Positions 1 through 9,100 of a stretch of DNA of 32,386 bases are shown piece by piece (the stretch's first letter is position 1; each line of letters opens with the position of its first letter). The notes under the pieces are model-generated. The model had not been told where the DNA came from. It saw only the letters and a program-made list of their open reading frames with translations, and made no database searches. Made by a program: the position numbers and the translations under genes. The DNA comes from a bacterium (GTDB lineage: Bacteria; Cyanobacteriota; Vampirovibrionia; Gastranaerophilales; Gastranaerophilaceae): assembly GCA_017471365.1 (NCBI GenBank), contig JAFUUC010000097.1:1-32386 (forward strand), read 5' to 3'.

Positions 1-13
1 CCCCTCTCTCTTT

Positions 14-1204
14 GTGACACTAGCCGAGCCAACGAGCTTGCGAGTTGTGCGAGACTGCGTGCATGGGAGCGAAGCGAGTCGCAGAGGGAGCCAGCGTTGG
101 CGAGCTGGCGAGACTTACGCTGGCGGGAGAGGGTTTAGAAAGGCAGCTTTTACATTAGCTGAGATACTTATCACCCTAGCAGTCATCGGAGTAGTCGCAG
201 CAATGACTCTGCCGACTTTGATTGCAAAGATCAACGAAAAAGCTGACTCAAACCAAAAAGCTGTTATCGAAGCTAAACTTATCCAGGGACTAAACATGTT
301 AGATCTGCACGGAGGTATGAATGATACTTATTCTTCTACTGCTGAATTTGTAGAAGAATTAGGCAAATACATGAAGATTACAGCCGTATGTGACGGATCT
401 ACAAAAGCATTTACAGAATGTTTACCATACAGTGCGGTAAATTACGATGATAATGGTGAACAAAAAACTATGGATGTTTCAGAGTTAAATTCTGTTGACA
501 GCTTAAGTTTGCAAGCCCCTTTTATGACACCTGCTGCTATAGTATTAGCTGACGGCACACCCGTGATTCTTTCTTATAAGAAAGATTGTATTTCAGATCC
601 GGATAGTGTAAAAACAGATAATAAACAAATCCACTCCTGTGTAGCGGGTATTTATGACTTCAACGGCTCCAGAAAACCAAATCTTTACGGTGGTGCCGGA
701 AGGAATGATTTGATAGCATTCAACGGTGCAAGAATTGCTGAAGGCACATTGAAAATTGGAGGAGTAAAGATTTTATCAACAGCAAAAGTACCGACTCTCT
801 TATCGGACAGTGACTGTGAAAAATATAAAACACAATACAGTGAAATCTCAGATATGTGCGGTGGCGACAGCTATACAGCCGCTTTAGTTGAATGTAAATC
901 TATAGGTGGCAACTTACCTACATCTAAACAGCTTGCGGATATTGCTAGTGCTATTTATGGTGGTGTTACAATCGATGAAGAAGGTTCAAATAGCAATCTT
1001 CCAATGTTGGATAGTACACAGGCATCTAAATTAGGCATCCAAAATGGCAGCTGTTTATGGAGCAATAATGGAGGAGGGGCACCCGCTTGGGAAGGTTTTG
1101 GACGTTGCTATTGGTTAAATAGTACGTACTGGGAACAAAGTAGTGCTAGTTTCGGTCGAGGAAACCCCTACAATACTACACCATTTATCTGCGTAGCAGA
1201 TTAG
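14..1204 (+). CDS. Prepilin-leader protein with C-type-lectin-like C-terminal domain (DGR-target-like)
   Basis: Residues 44-66 form a type IV prepilin-type signal: basic residues, then A|FTLAEILIT and a hydrophobic helix ending near MTLPTL. A prepilin peptidase would normally cut after Gly; here the -1 residue is Ala. The last 120 residues contain CKSIGGNLPT, then LWS and a final PFICVAD. The same motifs occur in the same order in the DGR target at the right edge of the window (CKEMGGHLPT, LWS, PRFVCLGD). This suggests a C-type-lectin-like or Lcl-like fold on a surface or pilus-like protein. The start is uncertain: GTG at 14 gives a 45-residue leader encoded by unusually GC-rich, repeat-like DNA, there is no clear ribosome site, and the true start may lie before the window. 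GTG at 47 or 59 is also possible. A bidirectional terminator follows the stop codon. Confidence 0.8.
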   Translation: MTLAEPTSLRVVRDCVHGSEASRRGSQRWRAGETYAGGRGFRKAAFTLAEILITLAVIGVVAAMTLPTLIAKINEKADSNQKAVIEAKLIQGLNMLDLHGGMNDTYSSTAEFVEELGKYMKITAVCDGSTKAFTECLPYSAVNYDDNGEQKTMDVSELNSVDSLSLQAPFMTPAAIVLADGTPVILSYKKDCISDPDSVKTDNKQIHSCVAGIYDFNGSRKPNLYGGAGRNDLIAFNGARIAEGTLKIGGVKILSTAKVPTLLSDSDCEKYKTQYSEISDMCGGDSYTAALVECKSIGGNLPTSKQLADIASAIYGGVTIDEEGSNSNLPMLDSTQASKLGIQNGSCLWSNNGGGAPAWEGFGRCYWLNSTYWEQSSASFGRGNPYNTTPFICVAD

Positions 1205-1210
1205 AAAAAA

Positions 1211-1241
1211 AAGAAGAGTCAGGCAATGCTTGACTCTTCTT
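1211..1241. terminator. Bidirectional terminator between prepilin-like gene and coaX
   Basis: An 11-bp perfect stem (AAGAAGAGTCA pairing with TGACTCTTCTT) has a 9-nt loop. A runs lie on one side and T runs on the other, so it works for both converging genes. The coaX stop codon lies inside the stem. Confidence 0.85.
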
Positions 1242-1995
1242 TTACATTTAAGTAATAAATTTGTCTCAAACCTTTTAAAGTTAAAATTGGATCAACTTCG
1301 TCGAAATGTCTTTTTAAATAATTGGAAATTAATCCGCAATATCCGCCGGTTGCAACAACTGTAGCTTTTTTGCCAAGTTCTTTTTCACATTGCTCTATAA
1401 GCCCATCAACCATACAAGCACTTCCACGTATGACACCGGATAAAATGGCTTCCTGCGTGTTGTGTCCAACCGCACGAGGTGAAATAGATGCTTCTATTCT
1501 TGGTAATTTTGATGTTACTTTTTCAAGGCATTTTAACTGGGTATTCAGCCCTGGTGCAATAACACCTCCACAAAATTCTCCCTCAGAATTTATAATATCA
1601 AATGTCGTTGCGGTACCAAAATCAACAACAATTATCGGTCCTTTATACCGTTTTGAAACCGCAACAGCGTTAGCAATTCTATCAGCACCAACCTCTTTTG
1701 TGTTGTCTGCAACAATTTTTACACCCAAATTTATTTCATCTGAGACAAAAATTGATTCCAAGTTGAAAACATTGTCAACGGCATGCTTAAATTTTTTATT
1801 TAACTCCTCGACCACAGAAGCAATAACGCAACCACTTATTTCATAATCCTTAAATAAAGATCTAAGCAATACCTCATATTCGTTAACAGACAAATCCTTG
1901 TCTGATGCCAAACGAAATTCATTCAAATAATTCCCGTAACCGTCAAACAAGCCAAGAGTTATATTTGTATTTCCAATATCCGCTGTCAACAACAT
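1219..1995 (-). CDS. coaX: Type III pantothenate kinase
   Basis: This cytosolic enzyme phosphorylates pantothenate in the first step of coenzyme A synthesis. The 258-residue protein has the usual CoaX length. It shows the ASKHA phosphate-loop motif DIGNTN at residues 6-11, the motif GADRIANAV near residues 103-111 and VVDFGTATTFD near 122-132, which carries the catalytic Asp region. A Gly-rich VVATGGY follows near residue 214. The gene converges with the prepilin-like gene and shares its terminator. ATG is preceded by GAGGA at a good distance, but that ribosome site lies in the 3' arm of a 7-bp hairpin (see 2001-2025), so translation may be structure-sensitive. Confidence 0.95.
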   Translation of the reverse strand: MLLTADIGNTNITLGLFDGYGNYLNEFRLASDKDLSVNEYEVLLRSLFKDYEISGCVIASVVEELNKKFKHAVDNVFNLESIFVSDEINLGVKIVADNTKEVGADRIANAVAVSKRYKGPIIVVDFGTATTFDIINSEGEFCGGVIAPGLNTQLKCLEKVTSKLPRIEASISPRAVGHNTQEAILSGVIRGSACMVDGLIEQCEKELGKKATVVATGGYCGLISNYLKRHFDEVDPILTLKGLRQIYYLNVKEESSIA

Positions 1996-2000
1996 AAAAC

Positions 2001-2025
2001 AGTCCTCAAACTAAATTCGAGGACT
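2001..2025 (-). promoter_or_regulatory. Hairpin sequestering the coaX ribosome binding site
   Basis: AGTCCTC and GAGGACT form a 7-bp perfect stem with an 11-nt loop. On the coding strand the second arm contains the GAGGA Shine-Dalgarno sequence, 7 nt before the coaX ATG. The pairing is seen directly; a regulatory role is inference. Confidence 0.4.
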
Positions 2026-2056
2026 ATATTATTACAAAAAACTTTTTAATGCAAAA

Positions 2057-2242
2057 TTATTTTACTCTTGAATGAGTAGATCCGGTATTCAAGTTAGTAC
2101 CACCGTCAGAAACCTTGACAGAACCATTCAAAACATTGCCAAGCAACGGCTGAAAGTTTGCTCCAAGTGCCATAGCCTGCATCTTTTTCATTCTTTTATT
2201 TAAATCTAAAGATACGCCATCAATTTTCATTCCATCTGACAT
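2057..2242 (-). CDS. Small hypothetical protein (61 aa)
   Basis: I do not recognise this protein. The chosen start is the ATG at 2242 (MSDGMKIDG), because GGAGG lies 8 nt upstream. An ATG five codons earlier overlaps that site. The product is hydrophilic, with a basic central stretch (LNKRMKKMQAM) and a Gly/Asn/Ser-rich tail, and has no signal peptide or membrane segment. It lies between coaX and tuf, in the same direction as coaX. Upstream is an AATACTTTATATAAG element like the -10 part of the motif found before other small genes in this window, suggesting co-regulation with them. Confidence 0.6.
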   Translation of the reverse strand: MSDGMKIDGVSLDLNKRMKKMQAMALGANFQPLLGNVLNGSVKVSDGGTNLNTGSTHSRVK

Positions 2243-2273
2243 CTTCCCGTCCTCCATTATACTTATACTCTTA

Positions 2274-2288
2274 CTTATATAAAGTATT
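2274..2288 (-). promoter_or_regulatory. ACTTTATATA promoter-like element, weak -35 half
   Basis: On the minus strand this reads AATACTTTATATAAG, identical in its core to the elements at 4181, 4857 and 17292. The GCAATT half, which lies 21 nt upstream in those three, is poorly conserved here (TGAAAAT). Confidence 0.4.
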
Positions 2289-2362
2289 TTTTAATGACGG
2301 ATTTTCACAAAATCAAAATTTTTGTTACAAAATTTAATATAATTAAAATTAAAATTATAACC

Positions 2363-2390
2363 TTGACAAACATTCTTTAGCATTTAGAAT
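2363..2390 (+). promoter_or_regulatory. Sigma-70-type promoter of tuf
   Basis: TTGACA (2363-2368) is followed by a 16-bp spacer and TAGAAT (2385-2390, 5 of 6 to consensus). This gives a leader of about 65 nt before the tuf ATG at 2462, which has AAGGAG upstream. Confidence 0.7.
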
Positions 2391-2461
2391 ATAAGCAGTA
2401 TCGAAGAATACTAAACGTAGTAGATAATAAAAGTAAAGACAAAGAAAAGGAGATTAATCTC

Positions 2462-3670
2462 ATGGCACGTGAAAAGTATGAACGTACGAAACCGCACGTT
2501 AACGTAGGTACAATTGGCCACGTTGACCACGGTAAAACTACATTGACAGCAGCTATTACCGGTGTATTGGCAGCAGCAGGTAAAGCAGATGCTAAGAAAT
2601 TTGATGAAATCGATGCTGCTCCAGAAGAAAAAGCAAGAGGTATTACCATCTCTACAGCTCACGTAGAGTATGAAACAGACAACAGACACTATGCTCACGT
2701 TGACTGCCCGGGCCACGCTGACTATGTTAAAAACATGATCACTGGTGCTGCTCAAATGGATGGTGCAATTCTTGTAGTTGCAGCTACTGACGGTGCAATG
2801 CCTCAGACTCGTGAACACATCTTGCTTGCAAGACAAGTTGGTGTTCCTAACCTTGTTGTATTCCTTAACAAATGCGACATGGTTGATGATGCTGATATGT
2901 TAGACCTAGTTGAAGAAGAAGTTAGAGATTTGTTAACTTCTTATGAATTTGACGGTGCTAACATTCCGTTCATCAGAGGTTCAGCTTTAAAAGCTTTAGA
3001 AGCAGTTCAAGCTAACTCTTCTATTCAAAAAGGTGAAAATGAATGGGTAGATAAAATTTGGGATTTGATGGATGCTATCGATACATACTTCCCAGAACCT
3101 GTTCGTGATTTGGACAAACCATTCTTGATGCCTGTTGAAGACGTGTTCTCAATCACAGGTCGTGGTACTGTTGCTACAGGCCGTGTAGAACGTGGTATCG
3201 TTAAAGTTGGTGACGAAGTTGAATTAGTTGGTCTTGGCGAAACAAGAAAAACTACTGTTACCGGTGTTGAAATGTTCAGAAAATCTCTTGACCAAGGTCA
3301 AGCTGGTGACAACATTGGTGCTTTGCTTCGTGGTGTTGACAAAACTGAAATCCAACGTGGTCAAGTTTTGGCAAAACCTGGATCAATTCACCCTCACACT
3401 ACATTCACAGCTAACGTTTACGTTTTGAAGAAAGAAGAAGGCGGACGTCACACTCCATTCTTCCCTGGTTACAGACCTCAATTCTATATCAGAACAACTG
3501 ACGTTACCGGTGAAATTAAATTTGAAGGTCAAATGGTAATGCCTGGTGATAACGTAGTTATGGAAGTTAAATTGATCGCTCCTGTAGCTATCGAACAAGG
3601 TATGAAGTTCGCTATCCGTGAAGGTGGTAGAACAGTAGGTGCCGGTTTGGTTGACAAAATTATTGAGTAA
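2462..3670 (+). CDS. tuf: Translation elongation factor Tu
   Basis: This GTPase delivers aminoacyl-tRNA to the ribosome. The 402-residue protein contains every G motif: GHVDHGKT (G1, residues 19-26), RGITI (G2), DCPGHADYV (G3), NKCD (G4) and the GSALKA region (G5). Beta-barrel domains 2 and 3 follow, ending in VDKIIE. The ATG has AAGGAG upstream. The gene stands alone, with its own promoter and terminator and without fusA or the ribosomal-protein genes that often flank tuf. Its codon use is more GC-leaning than its neighbours, as expected for a highly expressed gene. Confidence 0.99.
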   Translation: MAREKYERTKPHVNVGTIGHVDHGKTTLTAAITGVLAAAGKADAKKFDEIDAAPEEKARGITISTAHVEYETDNRHYAHVDCPGHADYVKNMITGAAQMDGAILVVAATDGAMPQTREHILLARQVGVPNLVVFLNKCDMVDDADMLDLVEEEVRDLLTSYEFDGANIPFIRGSALKALEAVQANSSIQKGENEWVDKIWDLMDAIDTYFPEPVRDLDKPFLMPVEDVFSITGRGTVATGRVERGIVKVGDEVELVGLGETRKTTVTGVEMFRKSLDQGQAGDNIGALLRGVDKTEIQRGQVLAKPGSIHPHTTFTANVYVLKKEEGGRHTPFFPGYRPQFYIRTTDVTGEIKFEGQMVMPGDNVVMEVKLIAPVAIEQGMKFAIREGGRTVGAGLVDKIIE

Positions 3671-3692
3671 TAATTTTCAAAATCATAGAGAA

Positions 3693-3720
3693 AAAGACCT
3701 GACTCAAAAGTCAGGTCTTT
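3693..3720 (+). terminator. tuf terminator
   Basis: AAAGACCTGAC pairs perfectly with GTCAGGTCTTT around a 6-nt loop and is followed by a T tract. Confidence 0.9.
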
Positions 3721-3763
3721 TTTCTTCCATAAAACCCTTTACAAGAGTAATTTTATTCTTATT

Positions 3764-3937
3764 TTAAGCCAATAATGTTTCTAAAATCCTTGCATTTGTG
3801 TCAGCTCTGCGGATAGACAATAAATACTTTTCTACATTCGTACGAATCTTGTCTTCTTCCTCATTCAATTTGATTTCTTTACCATCAAGAAGATTCAAAT
3901 ATTCGTATACTGTAATCATTTGATAATTCTTTTTCAT
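3764..3937 (-). CDS. Small protein with ITV-Y-L motif (57 aa), partner of the RHH gene
   Basis: Reading the minus strand from ATG at 3937 gives 57 residues beginning MKKNYQMITVYEYL and ending ARILETLLA. GGGG lies just upstream of the start. It is the second gene of a mini-operon, 18 nt after the ribbon-helix-helix gene. It resembles the 54-residue protein at 4661-4825: both have MITV-x-x-YL, an acidic middle, VE-x-Y-(L/M)-L and a tail of the form N-x-(R/K)-I-(L/V)-x-(T/A)-LL. It has no signal peptide or membrane segment. A toxin role beside a CopG-like regulator is conceivable, but no toxin family is recognisable. Confidence 0.65.
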   Translation of the reverse strand: MKKNYQMITVYEYLNLLDGKEIKLNEEEDKIRTNVEKYLLSIRRADTNARILETLLA

Positions 3938-3955
3938 TTCCCCAAACCTATTTTC

Positions 3956-4144
3956 TTATCCTAAAAGTGCATCTAAAATCTCAGCATTAGACACAGCTTT
4001 GTTGCTGTTACGAAGCTGAGAACGGTACATATAAGACCTTAACGCTTCTCTGATCAATTCTGAACGCGTACGATTTTCTGAATCTGCAACTGAATCAATT
4101 TCATCTAGAAATTTCTCCGGCATTGAAATTAAAACTCTAGCCAT
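3956..4144 (-). CDS. Ribbon-helix-helix (CopG/ParD-like) regulator
   Basis: The first 45 residues match the RHH DNA-binding fold: a beta strand (RVLISMP), then EKFLDEIDSVAD, then the turn and second helix (RSELIREALRSYM). Proteins of this family dimerise, bind operators with the paired strand, and often serve as antitoxins or plasmid copy-number regulators. The 62-residue length fits. The extra tail (SNAEILDALLG) resembles the C-terminal ends of the two ITV-family proteins next door. The ATG has GGAG upstream. The bipartite promoter motif at 4181-4220 lies directly before it, so autoregulation of this mini-operon is plausible. Confidence 0.85.
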   Translation of the reverse strand: MARVLISMPEKFLDEIDSVADSENRTRSELIREALRSYMYRSQLRNSNKAVSNAEILDALLG

Positions 4145-4180
4145 TTTCTTTACTCCTTTATTTTCCCTTTTGAGTTTCCC

Positions 4181-4220
4181 CTTACATATATATAAAGTAT
4201 TATCATGGTCAAAAATTGCC
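4181..4220 (-). promoter_or_regulatory. Bipartite promoter motif, copy 1 (before the RHH gene)
   Basis: On the minus strand GGCAATT lies exactly 21 nt (start to start) before TACTTTATATATATG. The same two elements at the same spacing precede the genes at 4825 (-) and 17332 (+). Similarity to the 4857 copy extends upstream for about 70 nt, suggesting duplication. Confidence 0.6.
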
Positions 4221-4352
4221 TAAAAACATACAAAAAATATATATTTGTAATATAAATTTACAATAAAAAAACCTCAAAACATAACACTAGCGGGAAATTG
4301 AATATATCAATTTCCCGCCTTTTAAACTTATAGCACAACTTCGTTAAAAAAA

Positions 4353-4634
4353 TTAGTCTGCATACTTTCTTTGTTCGTATGGTTTTGACATGTAAGCTTC
4401 GATACGTTCTTGTGTTGCCTTTTCTTCTTCTGTAAATTGAGCTTCTCTTAATTCATTCGCAAATTGAGTTACTGTCATGAATGAAGAAACTTTTTCTTTT
4501 TTACCTTTTAATTGTTCTACAATATTATTTACATAGTCTCTTGCACTAACTAATTTTGGTCTGTAATATCCAAGTGACTCACAATCTGAATCGTATGAAT
4601 AATCTCTTACGGTAATTAAATCTTTCTTTTCCAT
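4353..4634 (-). CDS. Small acidic/basic protein with ITV repeat (93 aa)
   Basis: The start is the ATG at 4634 (MEKKDLITV), with GAGGG 8 nt upstream; a GTG five codons earlier overlaps that site. The protein is hydrophilic and probably cytosolic. It contains two copies of the ITV theme: LITVRDY at the N-terminus and SFMTVTQFANEL near the middle. The second copy is followed by EEKATQERIEAYM, the same pattern as the helix ending in VERYM of the 54-residue protein upstream. It is the second gene of the mini-operon started by that protein, 26 nt downstream. I cannot assign a function. Confidence 0.65.
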   Translation of the reverse strand: MEKKDLITVRDYSYDSDCESLGYYRPKLVSARDYVNNIVEQLKGKKEKVSSFMTVTQFANELREAQFTEEEKATQERIEAYMSKPYEQRKYAD

Positions 4635-4660
4635 TTTATTTTCCCTCACAATTTTTTTCC

Positions 4661-4825
4661 TTATCCCAACAATGCTTCAACGATTTTTTCATTTGTTTCA
4701 TATCTTTTTTGATTGAGCATGTATCTTTCAACTTTTTCTGTAATCTCCTTTTCAGATGCTGAAGTGCATTTTACTTCGATTTCATCTAAATAATTTTTTA
4801 CTGTAATCATTTCCCAATTTTTCAT
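4661..4825 (-). CDS. Small protein with ITV-Y-L motif (54 aa), paralogue of 3764-3937
   Basis: Reading the minus strand from ATG at 4825, preceded by AAGGGG, gives 54 residues: MKNWEMITVKNYL, an acidic stretch, EKEITEKVERYML and the end KIVEALLG. It is a clear relative of the 57-residue protein at 3764-3937 and shares its motifs in order. It is the first gene after the copy-2 bipartite promoter motif. No known domain, signal peptide or membrane segment is visible. Confidence 0.65.
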   Translation of the reverse strand: MKNWEMITVKNYLDEIEVKCTSASEKEITEKVERYMLNQKRYETNEKIVEALLG

Positions 4826-4856
4826 TTTATTTACCCCTTTATAATTTTTCTTTTCC

Positions 4857-4896
4857 CTTACATTTATATAAAGTATTTATGTATCTAAAAATTGCG
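4857..4896 (-). promoter_or_regulatory. Bipartite promoter motif, copy 2 (before the 54-aa gene)
   Basis: On the minus strand CGCAATT lies 21 nt before TACTTTATATAAATG, the same spacing as in copies 1 and 3. The start codon is about 32 nt downstream. Confidence 0.6.
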
Positions 4897-5002
4897 TAAT
4901 AAGTATCTAAAAAGTATATATTTGCTTCATAAAACTTTACATTTTCAATCAATTGTTTGGGTTAAAATATAGAAAACACAATAGTTTAAGAGGGAAACAA
5001 AA

Positions 5003-6100
5003 ATGCTAAGAACAGGAATAGTCGGGTTACCTAACGTTGGAAAATCAACATTATTTAATGCACTTACAAGTACAAGAAATGCACAGAGTGCGAATTATCC
5101 ATTTTGTACAATAGAGCCGAATATAGGTGTAGTTGAGGTGCCGGATGAAAGGTTACCGATCTTGGCTAAGCTTTGTAAGACTGAAAATATTATTCCAACC
5201 GCAATAGAATTTGTTGATATAGCGGGGCTTGTAAAGGGTGCAAGTAAAGGAGAGGGACTTGGTAACCAGTTCTTGCAGAATATAAGAGAGGTTGACGCGA
5301 TTATTCAGGTTGTGCGTTGTTTTGACGATGAGAATACTATACACGTAGACGGTAAAGTTGATCCTCTTAGTGATATTGAGGTTATTAACACAGAGCTTGC
5401 ACTTGCTGATATGGCTTCAATAGAAAGACGTCAAGCACGAATTGCAAAATCCGTTAAAGGCGGAGATAAAGAAGCTGTATTAGAAGACAAGGTTTTGACA
5501 AAGCTAAATGAGCTTTTGCAAGAATGCACATTTATTAATGTTAACGATCATTTTGAAGAAGACGAGTTAAAAATTGCCAAGTCACTTAACCTTATGTCTA
5601 CAAAGCCGGTAATATATTGTGCAAATGTTTCTGAATTTGATTTAAAAGAGGGTAATAATTATACAAAACAAGTTGGAGAATATGCTGCATCTCACGGAGC
5701 AGAAATGGTAATTATTTCTGCCAAAATAGAAGAAGAACTTGCTGAACTGGGAAAAGAAGAAGCTGTCGAATATCTCAGTGATTTGGGTATAACCGATAGC
5801 GGTATTAATAAAATGATTAAATCTGTATATAGTTTATTAAAACTCCGAACATTTATAACTGCCGGAGAAAAAGAAGTTAGAGCATGGACCATTACAGCCG
5901 GTACAAAGGCTCCGCAAGCTGCGGGAGTAATTCATACGGATTTTGAAAAAGGGTTTATAAGAGCAGAAATCACACCTTGCGAAGATTTTATTAAGTACGG
6001 TTCATACCCTGCCTGCAAGGAAAAAGGTGTTACACGTCTTGAAGGCAAAGATTACGAAGTGCAAGATGGAGATCTTGTTCATTTCAGATTTGCAGTATAA
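5003..6100 (+). CDS. ychF: Obg-family ribosome-associated ATPase YchF
   Basis: YchF/OLA1 is a universally conserved P-loop NTPase of the Obg family that prefers ATP and associates with ribosomes. The 365-residue length is typical. Seen in order: GLPNVGKST (Walker A, residues 8-16), the switch region before DIAGLVKGASKGEGLGN (Walker B/G3, about 72-88), a helical middle domain (about 130-200), YCANVSEFD, and a C-terminal TGS domain ending GDLVHFRFAV. The ATG has GAGGG upstream. It converges with the GH13-like gene, with only 10 nt between stop codons and no obvious terminator. Confidence 0.98.
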   Translation: MLRTGIVGLPNVGKSTLFNALTSTRNAQSANYPFCTIEPNIGVVEVPDERLPILAKLCKTENIIPTAIEFVDIAGLVKGASKGEGLGNQFLQNIREVDAIIQVVRCFDDENTIHVDGKVDPLSDIEVINTELALADMASIERRQARIAKSVKGGDKEAVLEDKVLTKLNELLQECTFINVNDHFEEDELKIAKSLNLMSTKPVIYCANVSEFDLKEGNNYTKQVGEYAASHGAEMVIISAKIEEELAELGKEEAVEYLSDLGITDSGINKMIKSVYSLLKLRTFITAGEKEVRAWTITAGTKAPQAAGVIHTDFEKGFIRAEITPCEDFIKYGSYPACKEKGVTRLEGKDYEVQDGDLVHFRFAV

Positions 6101-6110
6101 GATTTAGATT

Positions 6111-9100
6111 TTAAACCTGACTATAAGTTTTTGCAATGAATTTATAAGATGGTTTTATCCTGTTACTGCCTGTAAATGTTAAAGGAGTTTTGCTCGGAAC
6201 GTGGTAAAGAATTAATGTTGAATCATTAATATCAATGGTTCCATCTCCAGTTCCGCGTTTCAGGAAGTATTCTCCATTAAATTCATTTACATAATATTTA
6301 TCATTTTCATCATTAGCATTAATAAATACCGTTCCAGGCTTCAAGCCTGTTAGTCCGACTCCGTAAGCTCCGTCCATTCTTACATCGTTACCATTGTTGT
6401 CTTTGCCGGCATTTAATCTTATTGCATCAATCTTTAAATGCTGAGGAGAATAATAATTTTCATAGTCATAATGTAAACCAGATGTATTTAATACAGAAAT
6501 AGCCATTCTGCCATCGGTACTTTGTCTTAAAATCGTAGGACACTGAATTTCTTTACCGTTATCTTCTTTAGCACTTTGCAAAGGCATCATATATACTGCA
6601 CCATTATTTAACGCATTAAGCTCCGGTCTGGTTCTAATACTCATTACTTCATCGAATTCTTTTTTATGGTCAGCAATAAATTTTTTAAATTTTGAATCTT
6701 TATCATCTAACCATTCATCGTGTATTCTTTGTCTACCCTGTAGATACATATTTTTAGTTTTTGAATCATATCCTGTTGCTCCGGCATCATCACCATCAAA
6801 AAGTGTTGGCATACCGGGAAGTGCAACCAAATATTTCATCATTCCCAGCACTTTTGAAATTGCAGGATCGATAGCCTTTTTAAAAACATCGTCTGAATAA
6901 TGTTTATCAAGATCATTCGGTAAATTTAAACCGTGTTTACGCTTAGCGTGTTTAAGCACCATTTCAATTGAAATATCAAAAGGTTTGATACCAAAAGCAT
7001 CCGGATCAAAATGTTTTTCTAAAAATTTACCGCGGCTTAAATCTGCTAATGACCTGCTAATTGCAATTAATGCTTGATCAAATTCTTCTTGAGACAATTT
7101 ATTATCCCATTTGTAATCGTTCAAAACATTTACAAATGCTCGGTGTAACGCATATCCCATAGCGATCGCTTTCGGGGAAATTGCACTGTAATCAAAATGA
7201 TTAACATCATTTGGATCTATATCCCCAAGGATTTTGTCATTTACCAGCCTGTACGCCATTTCTCTATGTTTGTAATCTTCCGGATAATTCAAATCAGCAT
7301 AAAACATTCCCATATCCATAGCCGCACAATGAATTGCACGAGGTTTGTCATGGTTACCGATAAATGTGTAAGAATACATTAACGAATCTAAAGATGAGGA
7401 TTTTAAGAATGCACCGTTTGCACCAATAAGTTTGTCATGCAGCATTTTTTGTTTATATTCATCAGAGTCAAATGTACCCGCATCCTCGAAAGATTTTGTA
7501 AATAATTTTGGTATGTCACTAAAATAATAAGAGTAATTCGCAAGAGAAGTCATGCCTGTTTCTCTTAAAAATTTTGGAATTATATCATTCTTTGAACTAA
7601 ACTTACCTGAACGATATCCCCAGCCGCCATCATAAAGTGTATTTTCGTCTGTAATTTCAGCAACGAGATAAGCATTTGGGTTTTGCCCTATTACACCCTG
7701 ATTAAATTTTTTCCAGAAAGAAATAATGCTTTTCCATGTTTGGTCAAAACTAGAAAGACTGTTTCTTAAAGATTCAACATCCGCAATATCTTTTGTCGCA
7801 TCGATTCTCCAATCAAGTCCTGATTGAGTTTTGTCTATTATTAAATCTGCGAGTTTAAAACTATTTGCATCCGTACCTTTTAGGGTTTGAATAACACTTT
7901 GTACAATTTCACTTTCATTTGAATTATCTAGTGTTTTCATACCGGAATTGATTTTAGAAATAAGCATAAGAGCTTCTTCTTCAGGAGATGAGGCATTATT
8001 TATTCCCAAAGTTTGCAAGTGCGTATTTTTTAATTTTTTATAGTCATAGTAGATTTCTCCAGTTTTAGGATCAACATTTACCGCAATATTTGGAGCCAGT
8101 GATTTTACTATTGCGTACTTTGTAATTTGTTCCAAAACCATTGGCAAAACGTACTTACCATATTCTGTAACATCATTTCCTTCAAATAATTTACTGTTTA
8201 ATTGGTCATTTACTTTATTTAAAACGTCTGATGCATAGGAGTAAATTTCAGTCTTAAAAAGATCGTCCATTTTGTCATAAGTTTTTTTGTATTCTTTTGG
8301 GAGGTTTACATTACCTTGTTTATACAGATCAAACCTTGAAACACCAATTTCATCCTCGACAGAAGCCCGTTTTGAAATTAATGGAGATGCAAAAACAGAA
8401 ACAACATTATCTCCAAATTCAATTGCATCAAGAGGCGTATTCATAATTCCCGAAAGAATTTGTTCCTGTTTATTATAATCAGGGAGATTTCTTTTATTGT
8501 TATATAAATCGTTCAGGATATTTTCAACTTCCGCCTTAGAAACTTCTGTTTTTACTGTTTTTGGCAATACTTTGCCATTAGAAAGTCGCATAATATCACT
8601 ATAAACTTTAGAAGGATTTTCTGCCGAAACATTTTTTAAATGTTGTGCTATGTGCAACCTCAAAATATCATCAGTTTTTCTCGTCCAATATTTGCCGGAT
8701 TCAACAACATAATCTTGTACCTGCCAATTTCCACGTTGAATTTTTGCTATTTCTATTCTACGTTCAGAAGCTGAAAGATTTTTTAAATCCTTATTATCGG
8801 TATTTGAAAATACAAAATTTAGTTTTGCAATATCCGGATTGGCATCCCATGTTTCAAATCCACTTTCAAATTTTTCTTCAACATCAAAAGTCGGAAATTT
8901 AGATAATAATCTTGAGCCTTGAGCACTTTCCATTTTTATAGGACGTTTTGCGACCGAATTATACTCATTCAAACGTTCAATATTTTTATTATATACTTCC
9001 GGATTAATCTCAAATGCATAAGGAAAAACAGAATCATTATGAGTATGCAAATCATAAACACTGTCTGTACTCATTTTGGAGTAAGTTTTAATTAAATGCT

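Noticed and set aside
1040-1204. A second VR copied from the TR at 30228
   Set aside because: Non-adenine positions that are identical between TR and VR differ here; only protein-level motif similarity remains.
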